NCBI GenBank assembly: GCA_947260005.1
Contig: CAMYOL010000050.1
Location: 1 to 38,226 of the forward strand
DNA from: an uncultured Ectothiorhodospiraceae bacterium
GTDB taxonomy: Bacteria; Pseudomonadota; Gammaproteobacteria; UBA6429; Thiohalophilaceae
DNA length: 38,226 nucleotides
Reading direction: 5' to 3'
Shown here: one piece after another, positions 34,027 through 38,226 of the stretch
How positions within the stretch are numbered: position 1 is the first letter of the stretch
How the letters are laid out: every line of letters starts with the position of its first letter
Translations under genes and position numbers: made by a program
Notes under the pieces: generated by a model
Told to the model about the DNA's origin: nothing
The model's input: only the letters and a program-made list of their open reading frames with translations
Databases searched by the model: none

Positions 34027-34725
34027 TCATTTGGGCGGTGGCATATTGGTATTTAACCAGTATTCTCCAAGTGATTTTAAGGTATTACAAAAAATGGAGT
34101 AGTCAACTGGTTTGCGTACATAGCTGTTAACTCCATACTCATATCCTCGCTGAATATCGATACGTTCATCAGAGGTCGTTAATAAGACGGTGGGGATTTG
34201 GTTGGTTAACTCAGAGGCGCGAATTTCTTTTAAGACGCTCAATCCATTGACCTTGGGTAAATTAATATCGAGCAATATTAGTTGTGGTAACTCGTTTATA
34301 TTTCTTGAAGCGTATTTTCCTTTTGCGAAAAGAAAGTCGAGAGCTTCCTGGCCATCCCGACAGACGGTAATATCAAAATCGGCTTCCAGTCTTTGAATTG
34401 CGCGAAAGGTTAATTCAATATCGCTGGTGTTGTCTTCGACTAACAGGACAATCGGCGCCTGCAAACTCGTTGTTGATTCAGTACCCTGTAATTTATGTAG
34501 CTGAACCGTTATTTTTTCAAAACCAATATCACGACACCAGGTTAGCGCGGTGTCAGAGGTTTTGAAAATCCTGGGCTTGCCACGCTTGAGAGTGAGTATC
34601 TGTATATCACCATTTTCAGCCTCATTAAGTTCAATTAACCAACCCCCTTCCGTGGTGGCATAACGAACCGTGGCCCCACTCCAGTGGCCGGCCGTAAACA
34701 GTAGCTTGACGTCGCGCTCATTCAT
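34027..34725 (-). CDS. receiver protein with novel N-terminal domain (Rcp1-like REC)
   Basis: 232 residues. The C-terminal receiver (about 90-228) has Glu97/Asp98, phosphoacceptor Asp153 in LLDINLPKVNG, a Thr in VLLTTS and Lys in VRKPVD. Its end (LGEYWLNTN) matches the Rcp1 family that partners phytochrome-type kinases, so the convergent kinase is the probable donor. The first 76 residues form a separate domain (MNERDVKLLF … PRIFKTSDTAL … IGF) with no output-domain motif I know. The stand-alone protein at 34871-35101 is a paralogue: 24 of 76 residues identical in an ungapped alignment. The domain resembles, loosely and from memory, short plasmid partition-associated (ParC-like) proteins. Confidence 0.85.
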   Translation of the reverse strand: MNERDVKLLFTAGHWSGATVRYATTEGGWLIELNEAENGDIQILTLKRGKPRIFKTSDTALTWCRDIGFEKITVQLHKLQGTESTTSLQAPIVLLVEDNTSDIELTFRAIQRLEADFDITVCRDGQEALDFLFAKGKYASRNINELPQLILLDINLPKVNGLSVLKEIRASELTNQIPTVLLTTSDERIDIQRGYEYGVNSYVRKPVDYSIFCNTLKSLGEYWLNTNMPPPK

Positions 34726-34870
34726 TTGAACTTCATCTTACCCATTGCATGAATCTCCAATATACCCAAATACTAAATTATGGGGAAGTTTATTTAATGG
34801 TAAAATGAAAGTTTAATTTTACGGCTATGGTATTTGTAAGCTTGAGGTAGAGGTGAATATAGACCTGGAC

Positions 34871-35101
34871 TTAAAGCTTTACTTCGACCTGATTGAAACC
34901 AATACGCACACAACAGCGAAGTGCAGCGTCCGTTGTTTTAAACAGACGAGGGTCGTTAGAACGCTTTGACCTGAGAAACTGGTGATTCTCATTTGTGTCG
35001 ACCACCATAATCGTCCAGCCGCTACTGTTCGCGGTAGGTTCAACAATGACCGTCTTAAGGTCGTTTGACTCAAATAGTAATCTGGCTTCCCGTTCCTGCA
35101 T
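34871..35101 (-). CDS. stand-alone 76-residue paralogue of the receiver's N-terminal domain
   Basis: Starts ATG, with AGGGG about eight bases upstream and AGGA adjacent. Ends in VKL, exactly where the homologous part of the receiver protein ends. Shared positions include MxER, LLF, GW, PR-FKT-D-AL, C-IGF and the final V-L (24/76 identities, no gaps). It lies 145 bases upstream of the receiver gene on the same strand, so the two could be co-transcribed. Function unknown; it may compete with or bind the fused copy. Confidence 0.72.
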   Translation of the reverse strand: MQEREARLLFESNDLKTVIVEPTANSSGWTIMVVDTNENHQFLRSKRSNDPRLFKTTDAALRCCVRIGFNQVEVKL

Positions 35102-35338
35102 TCCTGGGGCCCCTATAATAGTGAAATGGGATAAGTAAAATATAAATGAAATTCATAAAATTGAAAGTAAAAATTGTGAATTTTTTAATATTTGTGTGGG
35201 TTGAACCTTCAGGGCTTTAAAATTTACTGAAGAATCAAGTATTTGTTTCAGGAATGAGGAAGGAAGTAGGTTTTGTTAAAGATCGTCAACTCAGATGAAT
35301 ATAGAGCCCTTGTCGCGTATATTTTGTAGGTAAGGGAA

Positions 35339-35356
35339 CACCTGATTTCTCAGGTG
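35339..35356 (+). other. hairpin next to the ribosome-binding site of the following gene
   Basis: CACCTGA / TCAGGTG forms a perfect 7-bp stem with a TTTC loop, ending just before the AAGGGA site at 35358. AAGGGAAC is repeated directly on both sides (35332-35339 and 35358-35365). Confidence 0.5.
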
Positions 35357-35371
35357 CAAGGGAACTGTTAC

Positions 35372-35845
35372 ATGCACGTATATTCGAAAAAAAAGTTATC
35401 GCCGGCACATAGCAAACGCGTTTATCTGGTGGACAATAATCCAGATAATATCGCTGTTACGCGTCGATCATTTGCCATGGATGGAGTGTCTGTTCATCTT
35501 GAGGCCTTTCAGACAATCGATGCACTCGTGCGTCTTTTTAACGATGAAAATAAATTTAATTACCCCGATCTTGTTTTAATCGACTCTAATCTGCCTGATG
35601 ATGGAAGTTTTAAATTAGTAGCCTGGATCCGTCGCCATCCAATTTTATTACTGACACCTATCGTTGTTGTCGGCCATGGTCAATCCGAAAGTGAGGTGGT
35701 TCGCAGCTATGAATTAGGAGCAAGTAGTTACATACAAAAGTCGGTTGATTTTACCGAATACTCTATCCAGTTAAAGGAAGTGTGTTCTTACTGGCTTGAT
35801 TTAAATGTGCTTCCTGCCCATAACCAGTTTAGTAAATCTGCTTAG
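35372..35845 (+). CDS. degenerate receiver-domain protein (Rcp1-like)
   Basis: 157 residues from ATG 35372, with AAGGGA about eight bases upstream; a GTG 18 bases earlier lies inside the hairpin and is less likely. Stand-alone REC fold. The phosphoacceptor Asp is present (LVLIDSNLPDDG), but the usual acidic pair is Asp-Asn (YLVDNNPDN). The switch Thr/Ser is replaced by Gly (VVVGHGQ), and Lys is followed by Ser instead of Pro (QKSVD). It is probably a poorly or non-phosphorylated receiver. The C-terminus (VCSYWLDLN) shows it belongs with the Rcp1-type receiver at 34027. Confidence 0.82.
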   Translation: MHVYSKKKLSPAHSKRVYLVDNNPDNIAVTRRSFAMDGVSVHLEAFQTIDALVRLFNDENKFNYPDLVLIDSNLPDDGSFKLVAWIRRHPILLLTPIVVVGHGQSESEVVRSYELGASSYIQKSVDFTEYSIQLKEVCSYWLDLNVLPAHNQFSKSA

Positions 35846-36098
35846 TAATACAAAAAATCTCAAGGCCTGAAATTTTAAGCTTGTTTGATCTGGGCATGCT
35901 CAAACTCATGCCTGGAGACGGCTTTTGCCCGACTAGGGTTTGCTTGGATCAAAAATAGGTGATTCACCATTGTTGATTCTGGGGTTTAAGATGCCGGTTT
36001 TGGACAGACGCAGGTTATGTGTCTAATATATCGACTACCCCCTCATAAAATAAAGTTGATAATCAATCCAGGTTAGTCTCAGGTGTACGAAAAATTTT
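35846..36098 (+). other. possible structured leader of the REC-GGDEF-EAL gene
   Basis: TTTGATC (35884-35890) can pair with GATCAAA (35947-35953). Between them GGGCATG / CATGCC(T) (35892-35898 with 35907-35913) and a small CGGC-TTTT-GCC(C)G hairpin (35919-35931) could form, giving a three-way-junction-like shape. No known riboswitch class fits. The rest of the gap shows nothing. Confidence 0.25.
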
Positions 36099-37817
36099 AT
36101 GATAAACCAGTATTTGAATGTCCTTATTGTCGAGGATTCTGAAGACGATACATTTTTGCTTGAGCGAGAATTAAAACGGGGTGGTTTTGTTCCTTCTGTT
36201 ACGAGAGTGGTCAAAGAAAAAGATCTTGCCGTTGCATTAAGGGATCCGAACTGGGATATTGTTATTTCAGACCATAATATCCCCGGACTCTCTTCTGGAG
36301 TTGTATTGGAGTTAGTACAGGCTTCAGGTCTGGATGTCCCTTTTATTATTGTCTCAGGCAGCATTGGTGAGGATATAGCCGTCTCTGCGATGCGCACCGG
36401 AGCGCACGATTATATAATGAAAGATAATCTGGTTCGCCTGGTTCCGGCCATTACTCGCGAGCTGCGTGAGGCTGAGACCCGGCGTGCACATAAAAAGGCG
36501 CAAGAGGTGATCCATCATCTTGCCTACCATGATTCTTTAACAGGACTAAGTAACCGCCATGTTATCGAGGATCGTATTAATCAATTGCTTGCTGATATCT
36601 CACAGGATCAACCCTCTCATATCTTGTTATATATTGATCTCGACCAGTTTAAAATTATTAACGATACCAGTGGTCATATCGCAGGTGATGAACTGTTAAA
36701 ACAACTGGCTCGTATGTTAAAAGGTCTTATTCGAACCGACGATGTTTTATCTCGGCTCGGTGGCGATGAGTTTGGCGTTTTGTTGAGAAGTTGTGGCATC
36801 AAACAAGCCGAGTCGATTGCAAAAAATATCCTCGCCGTTATTCAGGATTTTAAATTTGTCTGGGATACAAAAACGTTTACGGTTGGTGCCAGCATTGGTT
36901 TAGTCGAGTTTACCGGGTACATGTACAAGGACATGGCTTCGGTATTAAGTGCTGCGGATATGGCCTGTTATGCGGCAAAAGATCTGGGTCGTAATCGCAT
37001 CCACATTTATTCTGAGGAAGAGGTGAACATCCTGCGACGTCAGGGTGAGATGCTTTGGGTCTCAACCATCAACGATGCCCTGGAAAAAAATCGCTTTTGT
37101 CTTTATCAACAAAAAATAGCCTCTTTAGCATCGACCGATGATGAGGATTATCAAATAGAGTTTTTAGTCCGCATGCTCGACCATGCTGGTGAGCTAATCT
37201 TGCCAGGTGCATTTATACCGGCAGCAGAGCGATATAATCTAATGAATCAAATAGATTGCTGGGTGATTAAAAATGCATTTGCTGCATTCATAGGAATGCA
37301 GGAGTTGACTGATTCTCCAGGCATGGCGTTTATAAATTTATCCGGTGTTTCATTATGCGATGAAAACACCCTGGCGGTTATTAAGCACGAACTAGAGAAC
37401 ACTTCGATAAAACCTGAGCAGATTTGTTTTGAAGTGACTGAAACAGCGGCGATTGCTAATTTATCATCGGCCGTGACATTTATTGATGAGCTAAAGCAAC
37501 TTGGTTTTCAATTTGCGCTGGATGATTTTGGTGTTGGACTAAGCTCATTCTCTTATTTGAAGTCCTTACCCGTCGACTATCTCAAGGTTGACGGCGGTTT
37601 TATTCGCGACATGTTGAGTGATCCAATGGATGCAGCCATTGTTGAATCAATTAATAAGATAGGTCATGTTGCGGGTTTAAAAACCATTGCTGAGTTTGTT
37701 GAAAGCGAAGCCATCAATATTCGCCTCAAAGAGCTTGGTTTTGATTTAGCTCAGGGTTATGCCATTCACATACCTGAAGAAGCTATCTCACCCACCAATA
37801 CTTGTGTTTTGGCCTAA
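36099..37817 (+). CDS. REC-GGDEF-EAL response regulator
   Basis: 572 residues, no membrane segments. Receiver (1-120) with Glu12/Asp13 and phosphoacceptor Asp58 (VISDHNIPG). GGDEF domain (about 140-305): SRLGGDEF with GGDEF at 221-225 and the RxxD inhibition site RTDD (212-215). The EAL domain (about 318-560) has EFL instead of EAL (354-356), keeping the catalytic Glu. It also has EVTETA, DDFGVGLSS, KVDGGFIRDM and AEFVES. EFL variants can be active. The protein could receive phosphate from the kinase at 31704 and turn the signal into a c-di-GMP change. The N-terminal MINQYLNVLIVEDSEDD has only weak Shine-Dalgarno bases before it. Confidence 0.92.
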   Translation: MINQYLNVLIVEDSEDDTFLLERELKRGGFVPSVTRVVKEKDLAVALRDPNWDIVISDHNIPGLSSGVVLELVQASGLDVPFIIVSGSIGEDIAVSAMRTGAHDYIMKDNLVRLVPAITRELREAETRRAHKKAQEVIHHLAYHDSLTGLSNRHVIEDRINQLLADISQDQPSHILLYIDLDQFKIINDTSGHIAGDELLKQLARMLKGLIRTDDVLSRLGGDEFGVLLRSCGIKQAESIAKNILAVIQDFKFVWDTKTFTVGASIGLVEFTGYMYKDMASVLSAADMACYAAKDLGRNRIHIYSEEEVNILRRQGEMLWVSTINDALEKNRFCLYQQKIASLASTDDEDYQIEFLVRMLDHAGELILPGAFIPAAERYNLMNQIDCWVIKNAFAAFIGMQELTDSPGMAFINLSGVSLCDENTLAVIKHELENTSIKPEQICFEVTETAAIANLSSAVTFIDELKQLGFQFALDDFGVGLSSFSYLKSLPVDYLKVDGGFIRDMLSDPMDAAIVESINKIGHVAGLKTIAEFVESEAINIRLKELGFDLAQGYAIHIPEEAISPTNTCVLA

Positions 37818-37885
37818 AACACCCCATTAATAACTCATAAACCATCGCTTTATTACATCGAAATATTGTGTTTTTGATGGGAGAT

Positions 37886-37910
37886 AAAATGGCCAAGAAT
37901 TGACCATTTT
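37886..37910 (+). terminator. weak candidate terminator after the REC-GGDEF-EAL gene
   Basis: AAAATGG / CCATTTT, a 7-bp stem with an 11-base loop, whose right arm contains the only T-run. It lies about 70 bases after the stop and 60 bases before the rRNA promoter. Confidence 0.35.
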
Positions 37911-37972
37911 GGGCTTTGCAGTGAATACTTTAAACATTGTTATAAGATTTCAAATTTATGACGATATAGTGC

Positions 37973-38007
37973 TTGACGTAATTCAGTGTCTGCGTATAAT
38001 GCGCGCC
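37973..38007 (+). promoter_or_regulatory. rRNA operon promoter
   Basis: TTGACG (37973-37978), 16 bases, TATAAT (37995-38000), then the GC-rich discriminator GCGCGCC typical of stringently controlled stable-RNA promoters. The stretch before it is AT-rich and could act as an UP element. Start of transcription near 38007-38008. Confidence 0.88.
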
Positions 38008-38226
38008 TTCGACAGACGTTGACCTCTTCAAAACAAACGAAGAGGAGCCCATAAGCACTTGATTTGCTTGAGGGATTTAAATTTAGGCTTAAACGCCAGT
38101 CTGCACCAGCTCACCTCTGGGGGTTGGTTTTGCTCTTTAACAATTAGATCAGATAATTTGTGTGGGTGCTTGCATTGTTTGAAGAGGCTTTGTATGCCAA
38201 TGAAAATCGATGTAAGTAACCTAACG
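38008..38226 (+). ncRNA. 5' leader of a rRNA operon (16S gene begins beyond the window)
   Basis: A CCTCTTC / GAAGAGG hairpin (38023-38045) is followed by boxA TGCTCTTTAACA (38131-38142), identical to the E. coli antitermination element. A boxC-like TGTGTGGGTGCTTG (38159-38172) comes next. These bind Nus factors to prevent premature termination. The mature 16S 5' end is not reached. In Pseudomonas an rRNA operon also follows tyrS, here separated by the sensory island. Confidence 0.88.
38131..38142 (+). promoter_or_regulatory. boxA antitermination element
   Basis: TGCTCTTTAACA, the NusB/NusE-binding boxA of rRNA leaders, followed 16 bases later by a boxC-like element. Confidence 0.88.

Overview
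The window looks like a chromosomal segment of a free-living gammaproteobacterium with a fairly AT-rich genome (judged by eye, not computed). The core argC – DUF6776 – bactofilin – erpA – (…) – anmK – M23 peptidase – tyrS – (…) – rRNA operon resembles, from memory, the order in Pseudomonas and relatives. ErpA, AnmK, the N-terminal OapA/LysM M23 peptidase and the TyrZ-like TyrRS are all gammaproteobacterial in type. A sulfate-exporter-like protein, a di-haem peroxidase and a TlpA thioredoxin suggest a respiring organism, perhaps one that handles sulfur, but the window does not prove this. No phage, insertion sequence with a transposase, CRISPR array or tRNA gene was found.

Layout. 1-3150: a 5'-incomplete YeiH-type transporter, a 39-residue membrane peptide and a strong terminator, then a universal stress protein overlapping an SRPBCC-like membrane protein, then a tiny membrane protein. 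3146-4698: a PAS-GGDEF cyclase and a DUF5684 membrane protein, both on the minus strand. 4952-10438: an OmpR-type two-component pair transcribed divergently from a PspA / membrane protein / VWA operon. An 11-bp-period direct repeat sits between them. 10736-13276: a lipoprotein, a PA0069-type radical SAM protein and an alpha/beta hydrolase. 13367-17512 (minus): porin, FMN-binding protein, PepSY-type membrane protein and di-haem peroxidase lipoprotein, apparently one operon behind a promoter overlapped by a Fur-box-like sequence. 17691-19974 (minus): ClC channel, TlpA-like thioredoxin and HemJ, with overlapping ends.

20099-20281 holds a nested palindromic repeat of REP/RAYT type. 20364-23008 is the argC–DUF6776–bactofilin–erpA block, with a full match to the IscR type-2 consensus in front of erpA. 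A short-form citrate synthase and a membrane GGDEF-EAL protein follow. 26828-29371 (minus) carries anmK and the M23 peptidase, with four 11-bp tandem repeats abutting the anmK start codon. tyrS follows.

30918-37817, between tyrS and the rRNA leader, is a sensory island. It encodes a periplasmic solute-binding-like protein, a hybrid PAS-GAF histidine kinase, a receiver with an unusual N-terminal domain, a stand-alone 76-residue copy of that domain, a receiver with altered active-site residues, and a REC-GGDEF-EAL protein. The last 250 bases are the promoter and antitermination leader (boxA, boxC) of a rRNA operon whose 16S gene begins just outside the window.

Themes: envelope stress and sensing (PspA/VWA plus its two-component pair), iron and haem (Fur operon, ErpA/IscR, HemJ), and c-di-GMP signalling (three GGDEF proteins, two also with EAL domains). 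The most unusual item is the small domain that occurs both alone and fused to a receiver at 34027-35101.
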